Source of the DNA: Poseidonibacter lekithochrous
Lineage (GTDB): Bacteria; Campylobacterota; Campylobacteria; Campylobacterales; Arcobacteraceae
Assembly (NCBI RefSeq): GCF_018861145.1
Contig: NZ_JAHKQT010000023.1
Span: 1-64,000, forward strand
Length of the DNA stretch: 64,000 nt
Direction: 5' to 3'
The notes under the pieces are model-generated. The model was given only the letters and a program-made list of their open reading frames with translations. It was not told the DNA's origin and ran no database searches. The translations under genes were made by a program, and so were the position numbers. Shown one piece after another: positions 54,788 to 63,950 of the stretch. Positions within the stretch are counted from its first letter, which is position 1, and the number at the start of each line of letters is the position of its first letter.

Positions 54788-56195
54788 TGGTTTAATTGAA
54801 GTTAGTTATATAACTTTAATAGTTTCAGTAATTGGTATCTTATCTGGTTTATTAATTATCTTACAGTTTTCAAGACAGAAGTACGAAAGTAAATTAAATA
54901 GTCTTCAAGATGAAGCTTTATTAAAATTAAAAGCTTTAAATGAAAAAATTGAATTAAATCATAGTTCTTATGAAGGACAAATCAATACTTTAAATACTTC
55001 TAATAGAAAGCTTGAAGAAGAAAAAAAATTAATTAAAGAAAGTTTAGAAGATAAATTAAGAACTTTAGAAAAACACACTGATGAAACTTTGGATAATATT
55101 ACTGCTAATTATGAGTTGAAGTTATCTAGTCAAGAAAAAATGTCAAAAACAAAAGAAGAAAATCTTAATGAAAGAATCGCTTTATTAGAGGAATCAAAAG
55201 TTCAAATGAAAGTAGAGTTTGAAAACTTAGCAAACAAACTTTTTGACGAAAACCAAAAGAAATCAAATCTTAATTTAACTCAAGTATTAACTTCATTTAA
55301 AGACCAGTTAGAATCATTTGGTAAAAGAGCTAATGATATTTATAGTGAAGAAACTAAACAAAGAACTTCTTTATTAACAGAAATTAAAACTTTAAAAGAT
55401 TTAAATAATCAAATATCTGCAGATGCAATTAACTTAACTAAAGCCTTAAAAGGTGAAAACAAAACTCAAGGTGATTGGGGTGAAATGATTTTATCTTCAA
55501 TTCTTGATCAAACAGGACTTAGAGAAGGTAAAGAGTATGATACTCAAGGTTCATATACAGATAAAGATGGAAAAGTATTAAGACCTGATGTAATTGTACA
55601 TCTTCCATCTCAAAAAGATATTATTATAGATTCAAAAGTATCTTTAAACTCATATTTATCACATACTAAAACTGATGATAAAGCTAAAAAAGAAATAGCT
55701 GCAAAAGAGCTTATCAAATCAATTACAAGTCATATAAAAGGTTTGAGTTCTAAAAAATACGAAGATATTGAGGGTGTTAAAACATTAGATTTTGTTTTAA
55801 TGTTTGTACCAATTGAAGGTGCTTTTCTCTTAGCTTCAAATGAAGATAAAAACTTATTTAAAATGGCATTTGATCATAATATTATGATTGTATCTCCTTC
55901 AACTTTATTTGTTACGTTAAGAACTATTGAAAATATTTGGAGAAATGAACATCAAAATGAAAATGCAGAAATTATTGCTAAAAAAGCTGCAGATTTATAT
56001 GATAAATTTTATGGTTTTATAAAAGATATTGAAGAAATTGGTTTAAATATCAATAAAACACAAAAAGCTTACAACAGTGCATTTTCAAAATTATCAACAG
56101 GTAATGGAAATCTTATGAAAAGATCAGAAGAATTCTTAGAACTTGGAGTTAAACCTAAAAAACAAATAAATACTAAAAATATAAGTATGGAGTAG
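54777..56195 (+). CDS. rmuC: DNA recombination protein RmuC
   Basis: 472 aa. N-terminal membrane helix (about 8-28), a long coiled coil (about 30-200) and the RmuC nuclease-like domain (about 210-440: KGENKTQGDWGEMILSSILDQTGLREGKEYDTQGSY, LRPDVIVHLPSQKDIIIDSKVSLNSY, FVPIEGAFLLA). Family limits rearrangements at inverted repeats in E. coli. Coupled to the M48 gene and followed 3 bp later by the permease. Confidence 0.93.
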   Translation: MMNNGLIEVSYITLIVSVIGILSGLLIILQFSRQKYESKLNSLQDEALLKLKALNEKIELNHSSYEGQINTLNTSNRKLEEEKKLIKESLEDKLRTLEKHTDETLDNITANYELKLSSQEKMSKTKEENLNERIALLEESKVQMKVEFENLANKLFDENQKKSNLNLTQVLTSFKDQLESFGKRANDIYSEETKQRTSLLTEIKTLKDLNNQISADAINLTKALKGENKTQGDWGEMILSSILDQTGLREGKEYDTQGSYTDKDGKVLRPDVIVHLPSQKDIIIDSKVSLNSYLSHTKTDDKAKKEIAAKELIKSITSHIKGLSSKKYEDIEGVKTLDFVLMFVPIEGAFLLASNEDKNLFKMAFDHNIMIVSPSTLFVTLRTIENIWRNEHQNENAEIIAKKAADLYDKFYGFIKDIEEIGLNINKTQKAYNSAFSKLSTGNGNLMKRSEEFLELGVKPKKQINTKNISME

Positions 56196-56198
56196 AAT

Positions 56199-57317
56199 AT
56201 GGAATTAGCTATTGATTTTGCAAATAATTTTTTAATATTATTAGATGCAATGGCTATTTATATTCTAATTGGTCTTCTAATTGCTGGAATATTAAAACAA
56301 TTAGTTCCTAATGATTTTGTCTTAAAACATTTAGGAAAAGGCTCTATTTCTTCAGTTTTAAAAGCTACATTATTTGGTATACCTCTTCCTGTTTGTTCTT
56401 GTTCTGTTATTCCTTTAGCTCAAAGTTTGAGAAAAGAGGGTGCTAGTAAAGGTGCAGTTCAAAGTTTTCTTATTTCAACGCCAATTACAGGTGTTGATTC
56501 TATTCTTGCAACATTTTCTTTTTTTGGATTAATCTTTACAATTTTTAGAGTTATCTCTTCAATTATCATTGCAATTATTGTAGGTTTAGTTCAAAACTTT
56601 GTTGAAAAAGAAAACCCTTCTGATATGAAAGATACTGTAGTTGTAGAATCATGTTGTAGTGAGACTTCATGTTCTAGTACTTCAACTTCAGAAACTAAAA
56701 AGAAAAAGTTTTCTTTTAAAAGTGCCTTTTCTTATGCTTATGTAACTTTATTTATTGATATGGTAAAACCTTTATTTATTGGGTTACTTTTAGGTGCATT
56801 ATTTACTACTTTTATACCAAAAGATTATGCTTTAATGCTTTTTGAAAATCAAATTCTTACATATTTTGTAATACTGATTTTTGCAATGCCATTATATGTT
56901 TGTGCTACAGCATCACTTCCAATTGCAGCTGCATTTATACTTCAAGGTATGAGTGGAGGAGCTGCTTTTATATTTTTAACAGCAGGTCCTGCAACTAGTG
57001 CTATTACGATGAGTGTTGTTTATAAAACACTTGGAAAAAAAGCTTTAATTGTGTATGTATCTACAATTGCTATTTTATCTTTTGTATTTGCTTTTATATA
57101 TGATTTTTTCTTTGAAGATATTAATATAATTAACTTTATAAATAGTATGGAACACTCTTCTATATACTCGCAAATAGCTTCATTTATAATGCTCTCTTTA
57201 ATGTCATACTATTTAATAAAACCTAGATTATATAGACAAGATAAAAAGAATGAAAAGATAGATAAATCTAATAACAAAATAGATTTTAATAAAATGACTT
57301 TTAAAACAAAAAAATAA
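56199..57317 (+). CDS. SO_0444-type Cu/Zn efflux permease family protein
   Basis: 372 aa with eight to ten membrane helices. Typical motif GIPLPVCSCSVIPLAQSLRKEGASKGAVQSFLISTPITGVDSI near residue 60, and a second half with MPLYVCATASLPIAAAFILQGMSGGAAFIFLTAGPATS. A central cytoplasmic Cys/Ser-rich stretch (VVESCCSETSCSS) may bind metal. The family (DUF318/ArsP-like) exports metals or organoarsenicals. Substrate not certain. Confidence 0.85.
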   Translation: MELAIDFANNFLILLDAMAIYILIGLLIAGILKQLVPNDFVLKHLGKGSISSVLKATLFGIPLPVCSCSVIPLAQSLRKEGASKGAVQSFLISTPITGVDSILATFSFFGLIFTIFRVISSIIIAIIVGLVQNFVEKENPSDMKDTVVVESCCSETSCSSTSTSETKKKKFSFKSAFSYAYVTLFIDMVKPLFIGLLLGALFTTFIPKDYALMLFENQILTYFVILIFAMPLYVCATASLPIAAAFILQGMSGGAAFIFLTAGPATSAITMSVVYKTLGKKALIVYVSTIAILSFVFAFIYDFFFEDINIINFINSMEHSSIYSQIASFIMLSLMSYYLIKPRLYRQDKKNEKIDKSNNKIDFNKMTFKTKK

Positions 57318-57332
57318 AATTTAAGGTGTAAG

Positions 57333-58226
57333 ATGAAGTGGGAAGATAATAGACGTAGTTCAAATGTAGAAGATAAAAGAGGCGAGTCAGGAATGAATTT
57401 TGGTTCAAACCAAAAAGGTTCAATGATGATGCTTCTTCCTATTATAAAAATGTTAATAGGTACAAAAATAGGAAGAATAGTCTTAGGTATTGGTGTTATT
57501 GCATATTTTATGGGATATAATCCACTTACACTTTTAAGCCTTGGGGAAACTTCAAATGCTTCTTCAACTCAAGTTATAAACAGTGAAAAAGATGATAAAA
57601 ATGCACAATTTGTAAGTGCTGTTTTAGCTCAAACTGAAGATATTTGGACTGAAGTATTTAAAAAACATGGAGCTATTTATAAACAACCTAAACTAGTTTT
57701 ATTTAGAAATTCTGTAAAAAGCGCTTGTGGTTCTGCCTCATCTGCTACTGGACCTTTTTATTGTCCAAGTGATCAAAAAGTATATTTAGATTTGTCTTTT
57801 TTTGATGAACTAGCAAAAAGACATGATGCTCCTGGAGATTTTGCACAAGCTTATGTAATAGCTCATGAAATTGGACATCATGTACAAAATATTACCGGAA
57901 CTATTAATAAAGTTCATAAAGCAAAACAAGGTGCTAGCCAAAAAGCTGCAAATGCTTTACAAGTAAAAGTTGAACTTCAAGCAGATTGTTATTCTGGTAT
58001 TTGGGCTCATTATAGTAAAAAGAATTTTGACTCTTTAGAAGAAGGTGATAAAGAAGAAGCTTTAAGAGCAGCAAGTGCAATTGGAGATGATACTTTACAA
58101 AAGCAGGGACAAGGTTATGTTGTTCCTGATTCATTTACTCATGGTTCTTCAAAAGATCGAATGACATGGTTTAACACTGGTTTTACAACAGGCTCTTTAA
58201 GTGCTTGTAATACATTTATAAATTAA
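57333..58226 (+). CDS. Neutral zinc metallopeptidase family protein (YpfJ type)
   Basis: 297 aa. Soluble N-terminal MKWEDNRRSSNVEDKRG, one membrane helix (about 45-65), then a catalytic domain with CGSASSATGPFYCPSDQKVYLDLSFFDEL and zinc motif VIAHEIGHHVQ, then VELQADCYSGIWAHY. Family PF04228; substrate unknown. It follows the permease by 15 bp and is probably co-transcribed. Confidence 0.92.
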   Translation: MKWEDNRRSSNVEDKRGESGMNFGSNQKGSMMMLLPIIKMLIGTKIGRIVLGIGVIAYFMGYNPLTLLSLGETSNASSTQVINSEKDDKNAQFVSAVLAQTEDIWTEVFKKHGAIYKQPKLVLFRNSVKSACGSASSATGPFYCPSDQKVYLDLSFFDELAKRHDAPGDFAQAYVIAHEIGHHVQNITGTINKVHKAKQGASQKAANALQVKVELQADCYSGIWAHYSKKNFDSLEEGDKEEALRAASAIGDDTLQKQGQGYVVPDSFTHGSSKDRMTWFNTGFTTGSLSACNTFIN

Positions 58227-58238
58227 AATATTTAATAA

Positions 58239-58276
58239 AGATATATTACTTTAATTGATTTAAAAGTAATATATCT
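58239..58276. terminator. Hairpin between convergent metallopeptidase and moeA genes
   Basis: AGATATATTACTTT and AAAGTAATATATCT pair perfectly over 14 bp with a 10-nt loop. It overlaps the 3' end of moeA. No T-run on either side; it is likely a bidirectional terminator. Confidence 0.5.
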
Positions 58277-59466
58277 ACTAAATCTCCATCTTTAATATCT
58301 TTGCTATCTTCTTTTTGAATTAAAATTGCAGGATTTTCAAGCATATTTGTTAAAATTGCACTTGTTCCTTTTTTCTTTCCATCAAAATTAATAGTATATT
58401 CATTATTTATATACTCAACATTACAAGCAGTAAATACAGTTTTTGGCATTCTTCTTGGGAAGGCTTCAGTTATTCTAGCTTTTACTATTGGTAAAGATTC
58501 ATTTGCTTCTCTAAATCTATAAATCAAAGGAAGTACATATAAAATCGCACACACAGTTGAAGAGTATGCAAAACCAGGAAGTGCAATAATAGTTTTTCCA
58601 TCTTTAATAGCAACAAGTATATGCATTCCAGGTTTAATAGTAACACCATGAAATAATACTTCAGCATTTAATTTATCTTTAATTACATCTTGAACAAAAT
58701 CATAATCGCCAACAGAAACTCCACCAGTTGTTACAACTATATCAGCTTTTTGTAAAGCTGTTTCAAGTAAGTTTGTAATTGATTCTATATCATCTTCAAC
58801 TATTCCCATTTGAAGTGTATTTGCACCATTCTTTTTACATAAGGCTTCAATTGTTAAATGATTTGAACTTCTAATTTGTGATGCATTAGTTTGTATTTCA
58901 CCTAAATCAAGTATTTCACTACCTGTACTTGCAATTGCAACTGTAGGGTTAACTATTACGTTTATTTGTGCAATATTTAATGAAGCTAATACTCCAACTT
59001 CAGCAAAACCTATAACAGTACCTTTTTTAATTAGTACTTCATCTTTTGCATAATTTTCGCCAATATCTCTAGTCGCAAAACCAAAAGGAACTGCTTTTAT
59101 AATTTTAATAGATTCACCATTTACTTCAACATTTTCAATAGGAACTAAAGTATCACTTCCTTCTGGCATTAGTGATCCTGTAAAAGTTTTTATACAAACA
59201 CCAGAACAAACTACAGATTCTACAACACTTCCAGCTGGATTCTTATCTATTATATTAATATTTTGACTATTCATATCTTCAAATCTTATAGCATATCCAT
59301 CCATTGCTGAAGTTGGTAATTCGGGGCTATTATGATCTGCTATCACATCATTTGCAATAACTTTTCCAATGGCATCAATGATAAAAAGTTTTTGAGTAGT
59401 TGGTTTATTTAGTTTTATATTTTTTAATATTTCTATTGATTTATCATAGTTTATAAATTCTCTCAT
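58246..59466 (-). CDS. moeA: Molybdopterin molybdenumtransferase
   Basis: 406 aa. Motifs: NSPELPTSAMDGYAI, FTGSLMPEGSDTLVPIE, ASTGSEILDLGE, TTGGVSVGDYDFV and KPGMHILVAIKDGKTIIALPGFAYSSTVC. Inserts molybdate (or tungstate) into adenylated molybdopterin. RBS AGGAAA upstream. The usual LPGNPVSA reads LPGFAYSS here, a local change near the active cleft that may mark a MoeA paralogue. Followed on the same strand by no partner in the window. Confidence 0.92.
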   Translation of the reverse strand: MREFINYDKSIEILKNIKLNKPTTQKLFIIDAIGKVIANDVIADHNSPELPTSAMDGYAIRFEDMNSQNINIIDKNPAGSVVESVVCSGVCIKTFTGSLMPEGSDTLVPIENVEVNGESIKIIKAVPFGFATRDIGENYAKDEVLIKKGTVIGFAEVGVLASLNIAQINVIVNPTVAIASTGSEILDLGEIQTNASQIRSSNHLTIEALCKKNGANTLQMGIVEDDIESITNLLETALQKADIVVTTGGVSVGDYDFVQDVIKDKLNAEVLFHGVTIKPGMHILVAIKDGKTIIALPGFAYSSTVCAILYVLPLIYRFREANESLPIVKARITEAFPRRMPKTVFTACNVEYINNEYTINFDGKKKGTSAILTNMLENPAILIQKEDSKDIKDGDLVDILLLNQLK

Positions 59467-59478
59467 GATTTTTCCTAA

Positions 59479-59769
59479 TTATTTTGAATTCTTTGTAATA
59501 TACTCTTTATACTTTAAAGCAGTATTATAACTTACTTGGGCCTCTTTTGCAACTGAATAAATTGTTATTTTTTGATTAAACATTCTCATCATATTTACAG
59601 AAGCTTCTATTTTTTTCTTTGCAACTTCTTGTCTTGTTTTTGTTGCTTTCTTTGTAGCATTTGTTTTCTTTTCAGTTATGCTTTTATGGTATTTTTCTTC
59701 TTCATGATGAAGTTTCTTATATAGTTCAGCTTGTCCATGCTCTCTACATAATTCTTGTAAAACCTTCAA
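59479..59769 (-). CDS. Basic helix-turn-helix-like hypothetical protein
   Basis: 96 aa from a TTG. This TTG has no spacing to an RBS, and the frame stays open further upstream. An ATC at 59796 sits 8 bases after AAAAGG and would give an N-terminus reading IRITISVKELK. Lys-rich central helix. The C-terminal IYSVAKEAQVSYNTALKYKEYI reads as a helix-turn-helix. It is 12 bp upstream of moeA on the same strand and may be a regulator or nucleoid-type protein. Confidence 0.55.
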   Translation of the reverse strand: MKVLQELCREHGQAELYKKLHHEEEKYHKSITEKKTNATKKATKTRQEVAKKKIEASVNMMRMFNQKITIYSVAKEAQVSYNTALKYKEYITKNSK

Positions 59770-59953
59770 CTCTTTTACTGATATTGTAATTCTGATTTTA
59801 AAAACCTTTTGATTATTTTAAGTTTGTTTTATATGGTTATATCCATATGAAATAGTTACTAATAACTATAAAAGATATTAATTATTATACATAATAATAT
59901 TATGTATAATTTAAAGAATTAAAATTAATATACACTTAAGATTATGTAAATAA

Positions 59954-60142
59954 TTATTTATTATATTTATAAACCATTATTTGTTGAAATAACATTTCTG
60001 CAAAACCTACAGGTAATTGAGGATTACTATTTTCTACAGAAATAATAATTTGTTTTATTTGATCTTCTGTCATATTATTTACTAAAGGAAAGATTGTCTG
60101 TGTAACTTTATCTCTAAATTCTTGTTCTTCTTCTTTTGTCAT
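59954..60142 (-). CDS. Small hypothetical protein
   Basis: 62 aa, acidic and helical (MTKEEEQEFRDKVTQTIFPLVNNMTEDQIKQII...). RBS candidate AGAGAT. Not recognised; about 180 bp of AT-rich sequence separate it from the next gene. Confidence 0.45.
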   Translation of the reverse strand: MTKEEEQEFRDKVTQTIFPLVNNMTEDQIKQIIISVENSNPQLPVGFAEMLFQQIMVYKYNK

Positions 60143-60308
60143 TTTATATCTCTTCTTATAGTTAGTTGTTTAATCTGGAATTATATAGTATTTATATAAA
60201 AGATTGGTAAAAAAACCATTATTTTTCACTTTTTTATGAGGATATTAAAAAAAGGTTTGTTATCATAATAAAGATAGTTGAAAAATAATAATTAAAAAGG
60301 CCACTTAC

Positions 60309-60725
60309 TTGAAAATAAAAATTGCAACAGAAGATGAATTAAAATATTGTTATAAAATCATGCATCAAGTTAGAGAAGATTTATCTGAAAAAGATTTATC
60401 TAAAATCATTTCAGAACAAATTAAAAATGGTTATAAACTAGCATATGTTTTATTAGATGACCAAGTAATCTGTGTTGCTGGCTTTTCAATTTTACAAAAA
60501 CTATCTTTAGGAAAACATTTATATATAGATGATTTTGTTACTGATAAAAGTGTAAGATCTACAGATGCAGGAAAAGCTTTATTAGATTTTCTTAAAATCT
60601 ATGCTAAACAACAAGACTGCAAGTCAATAGAATTAGATTCATTAGTTCAAAGATATGATGCTCATAAATTTTACTTAAGTCAAGATATGAAAATAGTCTC
60701 TCATCATTTTAGTTTCCAATTATAA
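60309..60725 (+). CDS. GNAT-family acetyltransferase
   Basis: 138 aa from a TTG start with AAAAGG eight bases upstream. GNAT fold: CYKIMHQVREDLSEKDL, central strand YIDDFVTDKSVRSTDAGKALLDFL (acetyl-CoA loop replaced by RSTDAGKAL) and IELDSLVQRYDAHKFYLSQDM. Probably acetylates a small molecule or protein amine. Confidence 0.82.
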   Translation: MKIKIATEDELKYCYKIMHQVREDLSEKDLSKIISEQIKNGYKLAYVLLDDQVICVAGFSILQKLSLGKHLYIDDFVTDKSVRSTDAGKALLDFLKIYAKQQDCKSIELDSLVQRYDAHKFYLSQDMKIVSHHFSFQL

Positions 60726-60796
60726 TAAAATATTAGAAATAGATATTTGATAAACATTTAGATATAATTGCAAAAATTTCATATAGGATTTATAGA

Positions 60797-61570
60797 TTGA
60801 TTGAATTAAGTAAAAAAATATCTTCATTAGTAGGTAAAACTAATGCAGAATATGAGTTAATAAAAGAGGGTGATAAAATACTTATAGGCTTTTCTGGTGG
60901 AAAAGATTCTTTAACGTTATTACATACTCTAAATAGAATGAAAAAAGTAGCACGATATAATTTTGATTTTAAAGCAGTTACAGTTACATATGGAATGGGT
61001 GAGCAAGTACAGTTTTTAGCTGATCATTGTAAAGAACATGGAATTGAACATGAGATTATTGATACACAAATTTTTGAATTAGCTGGTGAAAAGATTAGAA
61101 AAAATTCTTCATTCTGTTCATTTTTCTCAAGAATGAGAAGAGGGTATTTATATACAGCAGCACTAGAGCAAGGATATAATAAAGTAGCTCTTGGTCATCA
61201 CTTAGATGATGCAATGGAATCATTCTTTATGAACTTCTTTTACAATGGAACAATGCGTACAATGCCTCCTATATATAAAGCTGAAAATGGACTTGAAGTA
61301 ATTCGTCCATTAATCTTTTGTAGAGAAAGACAATTAAGAGCATTTGCAGATAAAAATGAAATTAATGTAATTGGTGATGAAGCATGTCCAGGACTTAGAT
61401 TTGATGTTAAAATGCCACATGCAAGAGCTACAACAAAAGAGTTATTAGCTAAATTAGAAGCAGATAATCCTCAAATATTTGTATCTATGAAAGCAGCATT
61501 CTCAAATTTCCAACCAGCAACTTTCTTCAAAAAAGAAGATTTAAATAGAATAATAGAAGATGAAGATTAA
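60797..61570 (+). CDS. ttcA: TtcA-like tRNA thiolation enzyme lacking one cluster cysteine
   Basis: 257 aa from a TTG start. PP-loop GFSGGKDSLTLLH (31-43) and GHHLDDAMESFFMNFFYNG. TtcA uses a 4Fe-4S cluster held by three cysteines, two in a CxxC before RxRRG. Here the segment is C107-S-F-F110-S-R-M-R-R-G, so the second Cys is Phe. The third ligand region has C197 (GDEACPGLRF). Shorter than E. coli TtcA (about 311 aa) by loss of C-terminal sequence. It would make 2-thiocytidine-32 in tRNA if active. The symbol is by family; altered chemistry is possible. Confidence 0.82.
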   Translation: MIELSKKISSLVGKTNAEYELIKEGDKILIGFSGGKDSLTLLHTLNRMKKVARYNFDFKAVTVTYGMGEQVQFLADHCKEHGIEHEIIDTQIFELAGEKIRKNSSFCSFFSRMRRGYLYTAALEQGYNKVALGHHLDDAMESFFMNFFYNGTMRTMPPIYKAENGLEVIRPLIFCRERQLRAFADKNEINVIGDEACPGLRFDVKMPHARATTKELLAKLEADNPQIFVSMKAAFSNFQPATFFKKEDLNRIIEDED

Positions 61571-61573
61571 AAG

Positions 61574-62065
61574 ATGAAAGTTTTAATCTCTTCTTGCCTT
61601 TTAGGTGAAGATGTAAGATATGATGGAAATAATTCATCAATTGCAATGGGTTCATCATTTACTTTTTCTCAAAAAGAAATATTTATGGATATTCTTTGTG
61701 ACAATGAAATCTATTCATTCTGTCCAGAAGTTTCAGGAGGACTTGGAACACCTAGATTACCAGCTGAAATTGTAAGTACAACAAAGCCATTTAAAGTGGA
61801 AACAAATAATGAAGAAGATGTAACTATCCCTTTTTTAATTGGAGCTAAAAATGCACTTGATATATGTAAAGATGATGATATTAAAGTTGCACTTTTAAAA
61901 TCAAAATCTCCATCATGTGGAAATATCGAAATATATGATGGAACATTTTCAAATACTTTAGTAGAAGGTCAAGGATTAACAGCTAGACTTTTAGATGAAA
62001 ATGGAATTAAAGTGTTTAATGAAACACAATTAGAAGATTTAAAAAAATTTATAGAAACAAACTAA
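61574..62065 (+). CDS. DUF523-family protein
   Basis: 163 aa. N-terminal VLISSCLLGEDVRYDGNNS and FCPEVSGGLGTPRLPAEIV are hallmarks, with the later KSKSPSCG motif. Conserved cysteines suggest a metal or redox function, but no role is established. It begins 4 bp after ttcA. Confidence 0.9.
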   Translation: MKVLISSCLLGEDVRYDGNNSSIAMGSSFTFSQKEIFMDILCDNEIYSFCPEVSGGLGTPRLPAEIVSTTKPFKVETNNEEDVTIPFLIGAKNALDICKDDDIKVALLKSKSPSCGNIEIYDGTFSNTLVEGQGLTARLLDENGIKVFNETQLEDLKKFIETN

Positions 62066-62077
62066 TTGTTTCTATAA
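62047..62077 (-). terminator. Terminator between convergent genes, with U-tail for thioredoxin strand
   Basis: TTTATAGAAACAA and TTGTTTCTATAAA pair perfectly over 13 bp with a 5-nt loop. On the minus strand six T residues follow. It overlaps both stop codons of DUF523 and thioredoxin. Confidence 0.8.
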
Positions 62078-62503
62078 ACTCTCATTTACAAGATTTGATA
62101 ATCTAAGTGGGTCAAGTGCTCCACTTACTCTCTCTTTTTCAACCCCATTTTTGTAAACTACAATCGTAGGAATTGATCTAATATTAAATTTTGCACCTAA
62201 ATTTTGTTCGGCTTCTGTATTTACTTTTACAAATAAAGCTTTTAAAGCATACTTTTCTGCCACTTCTGTGAATATAGGTGCCATCATCTTACATGGACCA
62301 CACCAAGGCGCCCAAAAGTCAACAATCACTGGTATTTCAGAGTTTACAATAACATGATCAAAATTTGATTCATCAAGTTCTATTGGAGTGGTACTTAAAA
62401 GTGAATTTTTGCAAGACCCACAATTTGCTTTTGCATATGAATCTTTTTTAGGAATTGAGTTGATTTTTAAGCAAGATGGACAAACTACATTTATTTTACT
62501 CAT
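62072..62503 (-). CDS. trxC: Thioredoxin with N-terminal zinc ribbon (thioredoxin 2 type)
   Basis: 143 aa. N-terminal zinc ribbon with CPSCLK and NCGSCKN (residues 9-33), then thioredoxin fold with active site WAPWCGPCKMM and the cis-Pro in IRSIPTIVVY. A cytosolic disulfide reductant, often induced by oxidative stress. Confidence 0.93.
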   Translation of the reverse strand: MSKINVVCPSCLKINSIPKKDSYAKANCGSCKNSLLSTTPIELDESNFDHVIVNSEIPVIVDFWAPWCGPCKMMAPIFTEVAEKYALKALFVKVNTEAEQNLGAKFNIRSIPTIVVYKNGVEKERVSGALDPLRLSNLVNESL

Positions 62504-62520
62504 TATTTAATCCTTTATAT

Positions 62521-62760
62521 TTAAGCTTTTATATTTAATAGAATATCAGTAACTGCATCTTGAGTTTTAATACCCTCAGCATTTGCTTGATAAGATATAA
62601 TTTCAGGAATTTGTCCTGCAATTGAATCTATTAAATCTTGACTTACTTCTTGTAATGCTGGATCACCAACTACATTAGCAATATCTGCAATTTTACTAAC
62701 TTTATCAGCTATTTGAACTTGTGCTGATACCATTGCTTCAACATTATTATTAATTTGCAT
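62521..62760 (-). CDS. YjfB-like small putative motility protein
   Basis: 79 aa, Ala/Ile/Val-rich helical protein (MQINNNVEAMVSAQVQIADKV ... SYQANAEGIKTQDAVTDILLNIKA). The ending with QANA...LLNI resembles the YjfB family and the C-termini of flagellar rod/hook proteins. It shares its start-region MxINNN with the next upstream gene, whose stop it overlaps. Confidence 0.5.
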   Translation of the reverse strand: MQINNNVEAMVSAQVQIADKVSKIADIANVVGDPALQEVSQDLIDSIAGQIPEIISYQANAEGIKTQDAVTDILLNIKA

Positions 62761-63244
62761 AATCTACTCCTTGTTCTATATTTTGTAATAAGAGTCTGTT
62801 TAAGTTTGCAGTTCTTGATATTGCACTATCTGCAGCACTTAACTCTGCTGGTGCAGAAGCTGCATTTGCTAATTTATCTAGTTTTACACTTGCAGCTGCT
62901 TCATCTTTTGGAATACTTGTATCAAATCTAACACTTCCACCACTTGCATAAACTTTTCCATCAGGTCCTACCTGATATGAATAATTAATAGGAGCAGTTG
63001 TAGGTGCCCCTGATGCATGTGCTTGTTCATGTGTACGAACTTTAGCATCAAGATCTTTATATTTATCTAAAACTCTTTTATAATCTTCTTCATCATAGTT
63101 TTTACCTACAATATTAACACTATCATTTTTTTCAAATAAAGATTTTTCATCTTCTTTTTTATCAATACTAGCTAGTTCTGCTTTTTTTACAGCTATTTGT
63201 TGATTTAAAGATGAAATAGTATTAAAATTGTTATTTATTTCCAT
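62750..63244 (-). CDS. CJM1_0395-family putative metalloprotease (SprA-related)
   Basis: 164 aa. HExxH-like motif VRTHEQAHASGAPTTAPINYSYQVGPDGKVYASGGSVRFDTS is the family signature. A Pro/Ala-poor N-terminus begins MEINNNFNTISSLNQQI with a coiled-coil stretch. Family common in Campylobacterota; biological role not established. Overlaps the YjfB-like gene by 11 bp. Confidence 0.85.
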   Translation of the reverse strand: MEINNNFNTISSLNQQIAVKKAELASIDKKEDEKSLFEKNDSVNIVGKNYDEEDYKRVLDKYKDLDAKVRTHEQAHASGAPTTAPINYSYQVGPDGKVYASGGSVRFDTSIPKDEAAASVKLDKLANAASAPAELSAADSAISRTANLNRLLLQNIEQGVDYAN

Positions 63245-63317
63245 GATGTACTCTATTTTTATAGTTTATTAATTATTCTATCAAAAAAATTAATAATTGT
63301 AAATAAAATGTATTTTT

Positions 63318-63950
63318 CTAGTTTGAGTTTTTTAGTTGAAGTATTCCTTTTCCTAATCCTATAAACATCCCACCTGTAATTCTACTAAACCAAGTTAATC
63401 TATTTTTATTACTTAGCCATTTCTTTGATTTTTTAGCTATATAGGCATAAGCACATAATGAAGTAAAGGAAATAAATAAAAATATACCAGTTAAAGTAAA
63501 GAATTGAGGAATGATATTAATATGCATATCTAAGAATTGAGAGAAGATTGCAGTGAAAAATAGTATAGGTTTTGGATTTGTAATAGCAAGGAAAAATGAT
63601 TCTAAAAAATAAGTTTTATTACTTTTCTTTTTTTCTTTTTCATTATTTTCATCAAAATGAAAACTACTTTTATTTAAAAGAAATTTAATTCCTAAGTATA
63701 TTAGATAAACTGCACCAACTACTTTAACAAGTAAAAATAAGTTGGAAGATGTTTTAAATAAAACACCTAATCCAAATATTGATGCAGTTGATAAAATGAA
63801 TAAACCTAATACATTTGCAAAAGATGAAAGCATAACAATTTTCATATTTGCTCTCATACCATTTACAATTGCTAATATTACAGCAGGTCCTGGACTAGTT
63901 ATATAGAAAAAAGCTACAACAGTGTATATTAATAATGTATCGATATTCAT
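63318..63950 (-). CDS. LysE/RhtB-family amino-acid exporter
   Basis: 210 aa with six membrane helices. LysE signature near the N-terminus: TSPGPAVILAIVNGMRANMK. VYLIYLGIKFLL in helix three and AITNPKPILFFTAIFSQF in the second half are typical. Exports amino acids or related metabolites; substrate not deducible. Confidence 0.9.
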   Translation of the reverse strand: MNIDTLLIYTVVAFFYITSPGPAVILAIVNGMRANMKIVMLSSFANVLGLFILSTASIFGLGVLFKTSSNLFLLVKVVGAVYLIYLGIKFLLNKSSFHFDENNEKEKKKSNKTYFLESFFLAITNPKPILFFTAIFSQFLDMHINIIPQFFTLTGIFLFISFTSLCAYAYIAKKSKKWLSNKNRLTWFSRITGGMFIGLGKGILQLKNSN

